Below the pieces are notes generated by a model that did no database searches, was not told the DNA's origin, and worked only from the letters and a program-made list of their open reading frames with translations. DNA of 64,000 nucleotides, taken from NCBI GenBank assembly GCA_963769605.1, contig CAVYML010000003.1, forward strand, positions 124,001 to 188,000, written 5' to 3'. Position numbers and translations under genes: made by a program. The DNA is from Fen-1254 sp963769605 (GTDB taxonomy: Bacteria; Bacteroidota; Ignavibacteria; UBA10030). This document shows, in pieces, positions 54,623 to 62,642 of the stretch; position 1 is the first letter of the stretch; the number at the start of each line of letters is the position of its first letter.

Positions 54623-56731
54623 TTAAACTTTTTCGTCGAGGATTAATCGTATAGTTTTGAGTACATTGTTCGGCATATAAGGCTTTTGAATAAAACAAGA
54701 AAGTCCGGCTTTTATAAGATGTCCTTTTTCGTCCGGATCCATAAAACCGCTTACTAATATGACCTTTTGATTTACATTAATCTCGCGAATAGTTGAAAAA
54801 ACGGTTGATCCGCTCAATTTTGGGAGTCCCATATCGATAAGTGCAAGCGCAATATCCTTCTTTCGCTCCGCATAAAGCTGGATTGCCTCAACTCCATTAC
54901 GGGCAAGAATAACGGTATATCCTTTCGATTCCATCAAGCTTTTCATCTCTGTCGACAGACCCTCTTCATCTTCAGCGTAAAGAATGGTTTCCGTGCCGCC
55001 TGGGGCCGATGACGGCTGGTCAAGCTGTCCGGTATATAAAAACGGTGTCTGGGTCGAAAGAGGGAAGTAGAGTTTAAATGTGGTTCCCTGGCCGACCGTA
55101 CTTTCCAAATCTATAAAACCGTTGTGATTTTTAACAACACCATAAACAACTGAGAGACCGAGACCGCTCCCGCCTCTTTTTTCTTTCGTTCTAAAGAAAG
55201 GTTCGAAAATCCTTTGCCGGAGAGAGCTCTCTATGCCGCTGCCCGTATCTGCAACATCGATCTGCAGATATTGCGGAGAAGCAGCATCGGGAAATTTGCG
55301 CTGAATTTCTTTTCCTTGAACGACTCGTGTGTTAATGCTGAGAAGTGAATTGTTTTTGTTTGTTTGCAATTTTGCCGTCATTGCATCGCGCGCATTGACG
55401 CAGAGATTAAGCAGTACCTGATGCAATTGTGACTGATCCATGGTTACGATGGGAACAGACGAATCGAGGTCAAATTTCATCTCAATATTTTTAGGAAATG
55501 TTTCCTGGAGCATTTTTGAAAGACTCTGGACTACTGCGTTAATATTGACCGGTTCCAGGGTCAGCTCGCTTTTACGGGCGAATGTAAGAATCTGCCGGGA
55601 GAGGCTGGCTCCGCGTTCGATGGCTTTGTTGATCCCTTCGAGCGCCCGTGGAATTATTTGCTGCACGTCAGGCCCATGTTCCAGCATGGCGCTGTACGCG
55701 AGAATGATGCCGAGAATATTGTTGAAGTCATGCGCGATGCCTCCGGCAATTGTTCCGAGGCTTTCCATCTTCTGTAATTGGACGAGCTGTTGTTCCAATA
55801 ATTTTCGTTCTGTATTATCGAACATATAGCCGCGGATTTCAATCAACTCGCCTTCATCGTTGAATTTCCCCAGTGCTTTTTCGATGACGTAGACGATATT
55901 GCCTTCTTTGCCGCGCATGCGTGCTTCAAAGTAATCGAGCTTTTTGTATTTATAAAGCTGGTTGAGAAATGTTTGATAATTTTCCGGACTGTGATATAAT
56001 TCTTTAACGGTATGTGTCGACGCTTCTTGAACAGAAGCAAATCCGAATATCTGAGCATAGGCAAGATTGCAATCGAGTAATTTTCCATCGGCAGACGAGA
56101 TATAATTCCCGGTCAGGCTTTCTTCAAACATCCGGCGATATTTTTCTTCCGTCGTATGCAGTTCTTGTTCGGACCTTTGCTGCTCGGTTGAATCGTAAAT
56201 GACGGCGATAAATCCGGTCAGCGCTCCGGCTTCGTCGCAGGCAGAGGAAATCATAATAACGGATCGAAACTTGCTTTTATTTTTTCGGACACAAATTCCA
56301 TTTTCTTCAAATCGGTGTTTTAAAACGGCGGTTTGGAGCGCCCGAAGGATTTTCTTTTTGTGAATTTCATTCTGCTTGAAGAAAATAGAAACGTGTTTGC
56401 CGAGAATTTCGTCTGAAGAATATCCGAATATTTTTTTTGCGCTTTTGTTCCACTCGGCTACATACCCGTCACAATCAAGGAACATGACAGCATGCTGACG
56501 GGCATTTTCAACCATGAGTCGATAATGTTCATTAGAGAGAGAAAACTTTTTTCCTTTGTCTTCCAACAGTTTCGAACTCCGGGTCTGCTCCTTTGCCATG
56601 CCTTTATTGCATGAAGTGCTTCTTCTGAATCTTTGGCGGCGGTTATAGAGAGTCGTGGTCGACGGATCGGAGGTATTGATATTCTGCAATTCATTCACAT
56701 TAGGAGAATCGTTATTCGCTTCACTTGTCAT
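54623..56731 (-). CDS. PAS-containing hybrid histidine kinase
   Basis: 702-aa cytoplasmic protein. Domains: two PAS domains (about 70-185 and 200-315), HisKA with the phospho-His in AGGIAHDFNNILGII, HATPase with LLNLCVNARDAM, DVADTGSGIE and GGSGLGLSVVYGVVKNHNG, and a C-terminal receiver with ILYAEDEEG and the phospho-acceptor Asp in ALIDMGLPKLSG. No membrane helix, so it senses an internal signal (redox, ligand) through PAS. No output domain; it must signal to another protein. Three phased 22-bp repeats lie about 93 bases upstream of its start. Confidence 0.92.
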   Translation of the reverse strand: MTSEANNDSPNVNELQNINTSDPSTTTLYNRRQRFRRSTSCNKGMAKEQTRSSKLLEDKGKKFSLSNEHYRLMVENARQHAVMFLDCDGYVAEWNKSAKKIFGYSSDEILGKHVSIFFKQNEIHKKKILRALQTAVLKHRFEENGICVRKNKSKFRSVIMISSACDEAGALTGFIAVIYDSTEQQRSEQELHTTEEKYRRMFEESLTGNYISSADGKLLDCNLAYAQIFGFASVQEASTHTVKELYHSPENYQTFLNQLYKYKKLDYFEARMRGKEGNIVYVIEKALGKFNDEGELIEIRGYMFDNTERKLLEQQLVQLQKMESLGTIAGGIAHDFNNILGIILAYSAMLEHGPDVQQIIPRALEGINKAIERGASLSRQILTFARKSELTLEPVNINAVVQSLSKMLQETFPKNIEMKFDLDSSVPIVTMDQSQLHQVLLNLCVNARDAMTAKLQTNKNNSLLSINTRVVQGKEIQRKFPDAASPQYLQIDVADTGSGIESSLRQRIFEPFFRTKEKRGGSGLGLSVVYGVVKNHNGFIDLESTVGQGTTFKLYFPLSTQTPFLYTGQLDQPSSAPGGTETILYAEDEEGLSTEMKSLMESKGYTVILARNGVEAIQLYAERKKDIALALIDMGLPKLSGSTVFSTIREINVNQKVILVSGFMDPDEKGHLIKAGLSCFIQKPYMPNNVLKTIRLILDEKV

Positions 56732-56823
56732 AAGATATTCCTTTACATGATAGAGTAATCCGGAATTTTAAAAAGCACAGATCTTTATCATTGGGGAATA
56801 TAAGAAGCGCGCAAGAAAAAAGA

Positions 56824-56889
56824 TGTCGTAAAATCACAAAGAGCGTGTCGTATTTTCAACAAACTCGTGTCGTATTTTTGGGGTTGAGG
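56824..56889. promoter_or_regulatory. Three phased 22-bp repeats with TGTCGTA core
   Basis: TGTCGTA cores begin at 56824, 56846 and 56868, exactly 22 bases apart. The full units share TGTCGTA, A/T run, TCA-CAAA and a trailing CG in the first two; the third diverges after the core. They lie in the 314-bp gap (56732-57045) upstream of the hybrid kinase gene and downstream of the NarL-type gene. 22 bp is about two helical turns, so proteins would bind on one face. The rest of the gap shows nothing else. Confidence 0.6.
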
Positions 56890-57045
56890 GGGTTATTTTT
56901 CACTTATTGGGAAGAAACGGCCAAATCCGGTCATTTTCGCACGAAACGGAATTTCGCATTGTTTAAAACATTGGGAGTATTTTTTCGATATGATGTTTTT
57001 GAAAAAACAAAAAAAGTTTAATTATGAAAAGGATTATTCCATTTA

Positions 57046-57675
57046 TTATTGAACAAAACCATTTTTAAAGGCATACCGGATAATATCGAGATTGGATTGA
57101 GCATGAAGTTTGAACATAATGCGCTTGCGATATGAATTGACCGTATTAATTGATAGCTGAAATTCTTCTGCGATCTCTTTGTTGTTTTTCCCTTGTGCAA
57201 GTTCGCGCAGAATTTCCAGTTCCCGGTCGGTAAGGTCTTCAAAGACTAGTCGTTCGGTGGATTCATCGATGAGCGCCGGCAGTTCCTGTTGAACCTCGGG
57301 GCTGAAGTAATGCTGTCGGCTGATAAGCAGCCGGACGGCCCGTAAGAGTTCTTCTGCGGATTCTTCTTTGGTGAGATAACCGGTTGCCCCGGCTTGGAGC
57401 ACGCGGCGTATATACTGCGAAACAGGCACCATGCTTAGAACAAGTATCGGCACTTTTTTATCAGTTAATCTGATATCGGCAATAATCTCGAGTCCGCTCC
57501 GGCCCTTGAGAGTAATATCAACAATGATGAGGTCGAACTTTGCTTCCCGGAATTCTTTCATTGCTGTTTCGTATGAGAATGCCTGGGCAATTTTGGTTAC
57601 CTCAAAAGTCTGTGTCAGGATACGGGAGATTCCCTCTCGTGTAAACTCGTGATCGTCGACGATCAATATTTTCAT
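57046..57675 (-). CDS. NarL/FixJ-family response regulator
   Basis: 209 aa. Receiver with acidic pocket VDDHEF (D7, D8), phospho-acceptor D53 in IIVDITLKG, and Lys in GYLTKEES. A LuxR-type helix-turn-helix at the C-terminus (LTDRELEILRELAQGKNNKEIA, here as LTDRELEIL and GKNNKEIAEEF, then SINTVNSYRKRI) binds DNA. The start overlaps the upstream sensor kinase stop (ATGA), marking the cognate pair. Probable target sites are the TGTCGTA repeats nearby (inference). Confidence 0.93.
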   Translation of the reverse strand: MKILIVDDHEFTREGISRILTQTFEVTKIAQAFSYETAMKEFREAKFDLIIVDITLKGRSGLEIIADIRLTDKKVPILVLSMVPVSQYIRRVLQAGATGYLTKEESAEELLRAVRLLISRQHYFSPEVQQELPALIDESTERLVFEDLTDRELEILRELAQGKNNKEIAEEFQLSINTVNSYRKRIMFKLHAQSNLDIIRYAFKNGFVQ

Positions 57676-58484
57676 AATATGGTTCCTTTTGCATCAAGGT
57701 CGATATTTTTTAAAGGCACTTCCAGCGTTACATGTGTTCCCTTTCCCGGTTCTCCTGTAATTGTCGCTTTGCCTCCGATCATTCGCGCTCGTTCCTGAAT
57801 GCTTAGAAGGCCTAACGATTCCGGATGATTTAACAAGGAGTTGTCAAATCCTTTTCCGTTGTCGGTTATAAGAACAAAGAGGTTTTGGTTGCGCATATCG
57901 ATCGTTATTTCAACCGATGAAGCTTGTGCATGCCGTGCTATGTTTGTCAGCGATTCTTGTATTATTCGATATGCACCGGTTTTAAGAGCTTCGTCGATAG
58001 GCGGCAGCGTTTTGTTGAGATGAAGGTGAACTTCGATATTGGTTCGTTTCTTAAATTCGCCCGCTTGCCATTCGACTGCTGCATTCAAACCGAGGCTGTC
58101 CAAAACTTTCGGACGCAGCTCGGAAGAAATTCTTTGAACCAATTTTGTTGTCGAACCGATCAGATCCTGCATTGCTTTAAAACGCTGCGTAATTTCATCT
58201 TGTGCAGCTATGGAGTGTTCAATCCAGTGAAGGTCGTATTTCAGGGTTGTGAGGGTTCCTCCCAGCTCGTCGTGCAATTCGCGTGCAATACGCTTTTGCT
58301 CTTCTTCCCGTGCATTTTGAAGTTTATCCGAGAAGAGCTGTACCTGACGTATGCGTTCTTGCTGTGCCGCTTCAATTTTTCTGTGACTCCGTACCATCAT
58401 AAGTACAAAAAAAAGAAAAAGTCCGAGAATAACAATAGTGCCGCTAAAAACAGCGAAGAGAATTAAATTTGCGTCTGCGGACAT
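57672..58484 (-). CDS. NarX/DegS-type sensor histidine kinase
   Basis: 270 aa. One N-terminal membrane helix (about 7-30), a coiled coil, HisKA_3 with phospho-His H71 in RIARELHDELGGTLTTL, and HATPase with ITDNGKGFDN and LGLLSIQERARMIGG. It has almost no extracytoplasmic part, so sensing is probably done by a partner. The upstream gene, encoding a multi-helix membrane protein, overlaps it by 22 bases and is the obvious candidate. Phosphorylates the downstream NarL-type regulator. Confidence 0.92.
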   Translation of the reverse strand: MSADANLILFAVFSGTIVILGLFLFFVLMMVRSHRKIEAAQQERIRQVQLFSDKLQNAREEEQKRIARELHDELGGTLTTLKYDLHWIEHSIAAQDEITQRFKAMQDLIGSTTKLVQRISSELRPKVLDSLGLNAAVEWQAGEFKKRTNIEVHLHLNKTLPPIDEALKTGAYRIIQESLTNIARHAQASSVEITIDMRNQNLFVLITDNGKGFDNSLLNHPESLGLLSIQERARMIGGKATITGEPGKGTHVTLEVPLKNIDLDAKGTIL

Positions 58485-59164
58485 AAGAAACCTATTGTGA
58501 AAAGAATGTTAGAAATAATTGCCAAAAACCAGGTGATAGACCATGCCAAATAGAAAAGTTCTCTTGAATGGCCGAAGAGAAATCCTGCAAAAATAAAAGG
58601 CAGTAATGTACCGGAAGAATTGAAAATGAATGAAAATAAGATCCAAAATTTTTGATTCTTTAAGAGGAACGAACTGCTGTTTTCATAGACTACAAAAAGA
58701 GTAAAAGCGGCTGCCAATGTAAGAATCATCGCCGATACGGAGACAGTTATAGTGGCTGGCATATGAAATGGTTCAAAAGTCAACTTGGCGATAATCCAAA
58801 AAAGGATGAAAGCTACACTAGTGAATCGTATAACCATGCGAACTTCTTTTGAATATTGCCATAAAGAAAAAATATAAAGGACGATTACAAATTCAACTAA
58901 AACAAATAAATGCATAAAAAAAGGAAGAATATCATGTCCCAGGATCGGCCAAAATGAAAAAGAATCAATGAGAAAGCCCAAAAATAAAAAATAAATAACC
59001 AGTTTAGCTCCTTTATCGGCAGTTCTGAATTTAATGATGCCCGCAAAAATCGGAATCAAAGTGGAATAAAAAGTCAAATGTGCAAATACAGAATAAGCCT
59101 TCGGCATAGAATCCAGAATGTTGTTTAAATCCGGTGACGTTCCGGAAGGCCGAAACGTCACCAT
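58463..59164 (-). CDS. Polytopic membrane protein of a two-component operon
   Basis: 233 aa, about seven hydrophobic helices (for example YSTLIPIFAGII, YFLFLGFLIDSFSFWPI, FFMHLFVLVEFVIVLYIFSL split across two, FLAIISNILFTIGFL). No known catalytic motif. It resembles small 7TM membrane proteins found in operons with histidine kinases in FCB bacteria, where the sensor role is moved to a separate protein. The gene overlaps the kinase gene by 22 bases, suggesting a fixed stoichiometry. Family not recognised. Confidence 0.75.
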   Translation of the reverse strand: MVTFRPSGTSPDLNNILDSMPKAYSVFAHLTFYSTLIPIFAGIIKFRTADKGAKLVIYFLFLGFLIDSFSFWPILGHDILPFFMHLFVLVEFVIVLYIFSLWQYSKEVRMVIRFTSVAFILFWIIAKLTFEPFHMPATITVSVSAMILTLAAAFTLFVVYENSSSFLLKNQKFWILFSFIFNSSGTLLPFIFAGFLFGHSRELFYLAWSITWFLAIISNILFTIGFLCPQTQI

Positions 59165-59173
59165 TTCTCATAA

Positions 59174-59611
59174 TCATTTCAATGTAGCAAATGAATGGTC
59201 ATGTTTCAATATATGCGGCCCCGTGCAATCGGGCGGACAATAAATTGTTATTTGTAAAATTGATCCTTTGACCATATCGTCGCCATTATGATCGACACCG
59301 ACAATAACCAGCGTCGGCGAACCGTCTTTGTGTTTTGCATAGTACATACGTAAACCGGCACAACCGGGTTGCGTAAGGGTCTCTTCAAGTGACTTTTTAC
59401 CGAAATAATGTGCAATTACGGCGTCAGACGAAGCGGACACCTGAAACGCTTCGGTCAAATCCATGGCTTCTTGAAGCGATATATTATGATTTTCATTGCC
59501 GGTATATTTCGATTGTTCGGCGCTTATTGGACGATTGAAAGATGGATAAAGAAGGGCTGCGAGTAAAAATAATACGGCTGCCGCTGAGAGAATAATCTTT
59601 TGAATAGACAT
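59174..59611 (-). CDS. Secreted or membrane-anchored small protein of the two-component operon
   Basis: 145 aa. An N-terminal helix (about 6-24) acts as signal or anchor. The periplasmic part contains ASSDAVIAHYFGKKSLEETL, GCAGLRMYYAKHKDGSPTLVIVGVD and ITIYCPPDCTGPHIL; three Cys, two in CPPDC, could form a disulfide or bind a metal. First gene of the operon, nine bases before the 7TM gene. It could be the extracytoplasmic input component; function unknown. Confidence 0.7.
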   Translation of the reverse strand: MSIQKIILSAAAVLFLLAALLYPSFNRPISAEQSKYTGNENHNISLQEAMDLTEAFQVSASSDAVIAHYFGKKSLEETLTQPGCAGLRMYYAKHKDGSPTLVIVGVDHNGDDMVKGSILQITIYCPPDCTGPHILKHDHSFATLK

Positions 59612-60053
59612 AATAAATCTCCTTATAAAGGGTTGGGGTCGGTTTTAGTTATCGCACAACGATCATCCATTTAAGGATGGCGAGAGAGACAGGTACCTCT
59701 GATTGGAGGGGAATGATTGCGGCGTTGTAAGGCATTCTTGGACATCAGCCTTCTCCATAAAATAATATGACCCCCTGTTGTTATAATAACAGCATTATCT
59801 CATTTTGTTCCGGTAGTGATTATAGAACTAGAGTCAGTCAATCTTGCTTTGTCAGTGAAGAATTTGGCCTGAAAACCGTATAGTGCATTCTCTCGAGTGA
59901 AAAGTCGTTCCAAAACCTTTGCAAAATAACTCTCCGATACATGCTTTTACGTAGTATTCTTATCAAAATGTTATAAATTTTACACTCGAAAGTCTGTCGT
60001 AAATTCACCAATGGCTTGTAACATTTTTCGCAAAAAGCGTGTCGTAAAATAAC
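59612..60053. other. Upstream region of the two-component operon
   Basis: About 440 bases containing the leftward promoter of the operon, a near-perfect 18-bp palindrome (59775-59792), a small CATCC/GGATG hairpin near 59668 and the start of the repeat array from 59995. No gene recognised. Confidence 0.5.
59775..59792. promoter_or_regulatory. 18-bp near-palindrome
   Basis: CTGTTGTTATAATAACAG has eight of nine base pairs symmetric. It lies about 165 bases upstream of the first gene of the two-component operon and could be an operator; the regulator is unknown. Confidence 0.3.
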
Positions 60054-60061
60054 AAATAGAC
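59995..60061. promoter_or_regulatory. Second array of TGTCGTA-type repeats
   Basis: TGTCGTAAATT at 59995 and TGTCGTAAAAT at 60040, with a degenerate copy TGTAACATTTT at 60017, give spacings of 22 and 23 bases. The 60040 unit continues AACAAATAG, like the CACAAAGAG of the first unit at 56824. About 385 bases upstream of the two-component operon, just left of the IS-flanking repeat. Confidence 0.55.
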
Positions 60062-60168
60062 GAGGGAAAAATCTACGTAAAAGGCAGGGGGGGAAAACAA
60101 AAGACTGGAATTGTAATAAAAAAGGCCATTTTTATGAAGAATGGCCTTTCTATTGCTTGCTTATTGCT
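60054..60168. repeat. Left copy of 115-bp direct repeat flanking the IS
   Basis: Identical over all 115 bases to 61817-61931, beginning AAATAGACGAGGG and ending TTATTGCT. It contains the hairpin AAAGGCCATT/AATGGCCTTT (60121-60149). Best explained as a long target-site duplication made when the element inserted. Confidence 0.88.
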
Positions 60169-61816
60169 CCCGACTTGTACACAGACGGATAGTTAAGATA
60201 AAAACATGCGAAATTAGTTTGAAACGCGTAAATTTAACATATGGTGTCATACTAAGGACTTCGTTAGAACATGTTTCATATCCGTACGACAAAAACTGGT
60301 TCCGGCGGCACAGCAGTGCAAATTATTCGGTATCAAAACCGGAAGATGATCATCATCAAACATCTGGGTAGTACACATGATAAGAAAGATTTAAAAGCCT
60401 TAAAAGAAACAGCTACTCTCTGGATTGAGAAGACGACCAAACAACAATCATTATTCTCCAACGAATCAGTTTCACCTACACTACAACTCAAGCAATGTCA
60501 GTATGTTGGATTTCGCTATGGTTTGATCTACGAAAGTCTTTATCAACTGTGCAAACTATTTAAATTTCATCGGTTGCGAAACAAGCTCTTGGTAGATTTA
60601 GTTATTGCACGCATTATTGAGCCAGGTTCAAAGACACAGTCAATAGAATTTCTCAAAGAGTTCATGGGAATAGAACATAAACGTCAGGAACTCTATCGGC
60701 AAATTCCAAGGTTTCTGGGTGTGAAAGATACAGTAGAATCTAAAGTACTGGCGGTTGCTGAAAAAGAATTTGCTTTTACCTTTTCCCTCATCTTTTATGA
60801 TGTAACTACTTTATACTTTGAGAGTTTTGAATCAGATGATTTACGCCAATGCGGATTCTCCAAAGATAACAAATTCAATCAACCGCAAATAGTCCTTGGA
60901 CTTTTAGTGACTATTGATGGTTTTCCAGTAGGGTATCAAATATTTGAAGGCAATAAATTTGAAGGACACACGTTAATTCCTGTTATTGTGGAATTTAAGC
61001 ACAAACACAAGGTTGAAAATTTCACTGTGGTTGCTGACGCTGCTATGATAAGTGATAAAAATATTACCGCACTTGCCTCTGCTCATCTTCAGTACATTGT
61101 CGGAGCCAGAATAGCAAATTTGCCACTCAAGCGTATTGCGGAGATCAGCGCTCAACTTTATCAACGCGATGGCGCAACAATGCGTATGGCAACGGAGCTT
61201 GGTGATTTGATCTGTGAATTTTCTGCAAAACGATTTGCAAAAGATAAACGAGAGCTGGAAAAACAAATTATTAAAGCTCAGGAGCTTCTCGATAATCCAG
61301 GTAGCATCAAAAAAGTAAAATTCATTACCTCCAAAGATCAAACATATACACTTCATACTGCATTAATAGAGAAGACCAAACTACTACTTGGCATCAAAGG
61401 CTATTACACAAATCTGCCGAAGTCGGAAGTCAGTGATAACATTGTCATTGAGCATTATCATAATCTCTGGCATGTAGAGCAGGCATTTCGCATTGCAAAA
61501 AGTGATTTGCAAATGCGTCCCATCTACCACTTTAAACAAAAGACTATTAAAGCTCATATTCTCATTTGCTTCATGGCATTAGCAATTTGTAAATATATGG
61601 AGTTAAAAACGGGAAGATCGACCAAGTCTATTGTAAAATTATTGAAAGGCGTTACAGATGCTATAATGGTTAATACCCTCACAGGCGAAGAATTTACTCT
61701 ACGCTCTATACTCATCGATGATGTCAAACAACTCTTGATAAAAATGGCTCTGTTGCTTTGATTTGGCCGTATTATTTCCCCTCACACGCTTGTCATACTA
61801 ATTTGGACAAGTCAGG
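60169..61816 (+). mobile_element. IS1634-family insertion sequence (1648 bp)
   Basis: Bounded exactly by the 115-bp direct repeats. The left end CCCGACTTGTACA and the right end, read inward, CCTGACTTGTCCA match at 11 of 13 positions, giving the terminal inverted repeats. It carries one intact transposase gene. IS1634 elements are known for unusually long and variable target duplications, which fits this structure. Identical flanking repeats and an intact gene suggest recent insertion. Confidence 0.88.
60271..61761 (+). CDS. IS1634-family DDE transposase
   Basis: 496 aa, IS4 superfamily. Catalytic Asp D177 in LIFYDVTTLYFES, D256 in VVADAAMIS, and Glu E403 in HNLWHVEQAFRIAKSDLQ with Lys K410 seven residues later (E-x6-K). 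A long beta-rich insertion lies between the second Asp and the Glu, as expected in IS1634. No frameshift or stop. Codon use is AT-richer than the flanking genes. Confidence 0.93.
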   Translation: MFHIRTTKTGSGGTAVQIIRYQNRKMIIIKHLGSTHDKKDLKALKETATLWIEKTTKQQSLFSNESVSPTLQLKQCQYVGFRYGLIYESLYQLCKLFKFHRLRNKLLVDLVIARIIEPGSKTQSIEFLKEFMGIEHKRQELYRQIPRFLGVKDTVESKVLAVAEKEFAFTFSLIFYDVTTLYFESFESDDLRQCGFSKDNKFNQPQIVLGLLVTIDGFPVGYQIFEGNKFEGHTLIPVIVEFKHKHKVENFTVVADAAMISDKNITALASAHLQYIVGARIANLPLKRIAEISAQLYQRDGATMRMATELGDLICEFSAKRFAKDKRELEKQIIKAQELLDNPGSIKKVKFITSKDQTYTLHTALIEKTKLLLGIKGYYTNLPKSEVSDNIVIEHYHNLWHVEQAFRIAKSDLQMRPIYHFKQKTIKAHILICFMALAICKYMELKTGRSTKSIVKLLKGVTDAIMVNTLTGEEFTLRSILIDDVKQLLIKMALLL

Positions 61817-61931
61817 AAATAGACGAGGGAAAAATCTACGTAAAAGGCAGGGGGGGAAAACAAAAGACTGGAATTGTAATAAAAAAGGCCATTTTTATGA
61901 AGAATGGCCTTTCTATTGCTTGCTTATTGCT
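61817..61931. repeat. Right copy of 115-bp direct repeat flanking the IS
   Basis: Same sequence and length as 60054-60168. It ends 12 bases before the stop of the minus-strand gene at 61944, so it is the original 3' region of that gene, including its terminator. Confidence 0.88.
61884..61912 (-). terminator. Terminator of the periplasmic-protein gene (duplicated with the IS target)
   Basis: AAAGGCCATT and AATGGCCTTT form a perfect 10-bp stem with a 9-nt loop; on the minus strand it is followed by TTTATTACAA after three stem T residues, giving a six-T run. It lies 31 bases past the stop of the gene at 61944. A second copy is at 60121-60149. Confidence 0.75.
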
Positions 61932-61943
61932 GTCTTGCCGGAA

Positions 61944-62642
61944 TTATTGGGTTTCCTGCCATAGGATTTGATCCTTTTGGATATCGATGAGGCAAATATC
62001 TTTTGGTACTATGTGTAAGGAGGTTTGTGTCGTGATATTGCCCTGGCTTATATCGATGACAAAGTGAATTCTAAAATAAATATTCCCTTGATTTTCTTTC
62101 GCAACTCGCGCAATTTCCCGTGAAACGTGCCAAATAAAACCCGGCTTGAATGTCAAAGCAATTTGAGACTTCCGAAATCCGCGTTCTACGGTATCGTTGA
62201 GAGCGACAAACGCATTGGAGGGAATTTGGCACTGTACCGTCGGAATATCATACGGAGCTTCGATCGTTTGCGAACAATCGACTTCATAGGTTCCTGCATC
62301 GGCATTGTATGCTTTGAACTCCGCTTTGAACAACACACCGAAAATTCTTTTGTTCAATTTGGTTTCGTTAATGCGCGCCTGAATTTTATTCAGAAGCTCA
62401 GTGCGCAGTTTTGTTTTCCGTTGTTCGAATTCTTTCGTCGTTTCAAATTCATCTTTTACAGCTATTTTCCCGGTATAGGTCTCCATTTCATCGCGCAGAA
62501 ATGTCCATTCTTCCTTTAATATCAATGTTAGAGCTGCAGGATCCATGTTCTCATCGGCGTTCATATTTGTATGCTGTGCCGGCACAATTGCAGTGAATGC
62601 GGCAGTGCATAGTACTAAAAAAAAGATATGATGAATTTTCAT
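61944..62642 (-). CDS. Exported protein of unknown function
   Basis: 232 aa with a signal peptide (KIHHIFFLVLCTAAFTAIVPA). The mature part starts with an acidic/helical segment containing KDEFETTKEFEQRKTKLR, a motif common in exported FCB proteins, followed by beta-rich sequence (YEVDCSQTIEAPYDIPTVQC). No catalytic motif recognised. Its start overlaps the hemY stop (ATGA), so it is co-transcribed; any role in haem metabolism is unsupported. Confidence 0.75.
   Translation of the reverse strand: MKIHHIFFLVLCTAAFTAIVPAQHTNMNADENMDPAALTLILKEEWTFLRDEMETYTGKIAVKDEFETTKEFEQRKTKLRTELLNKIQARINETKLNKRIFGVLFKAEFKAYNADAGTYEVDCSQTIEAPYDIPTVQCQIPSNAFVALNDTVERGFRKSQIALTFKPGFIWHVSREIARVAKENQGNIYFRIHFVIDISQGNITTQTSLHIVPKDICLIDIQKDQILWQETQ

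Noticed and set aside
53787..54698. 303-codon frame antisense to the GT4 gene at 53517
   Set aside because: The sense frame has clear GT4 motifs; the antisense protein has none.
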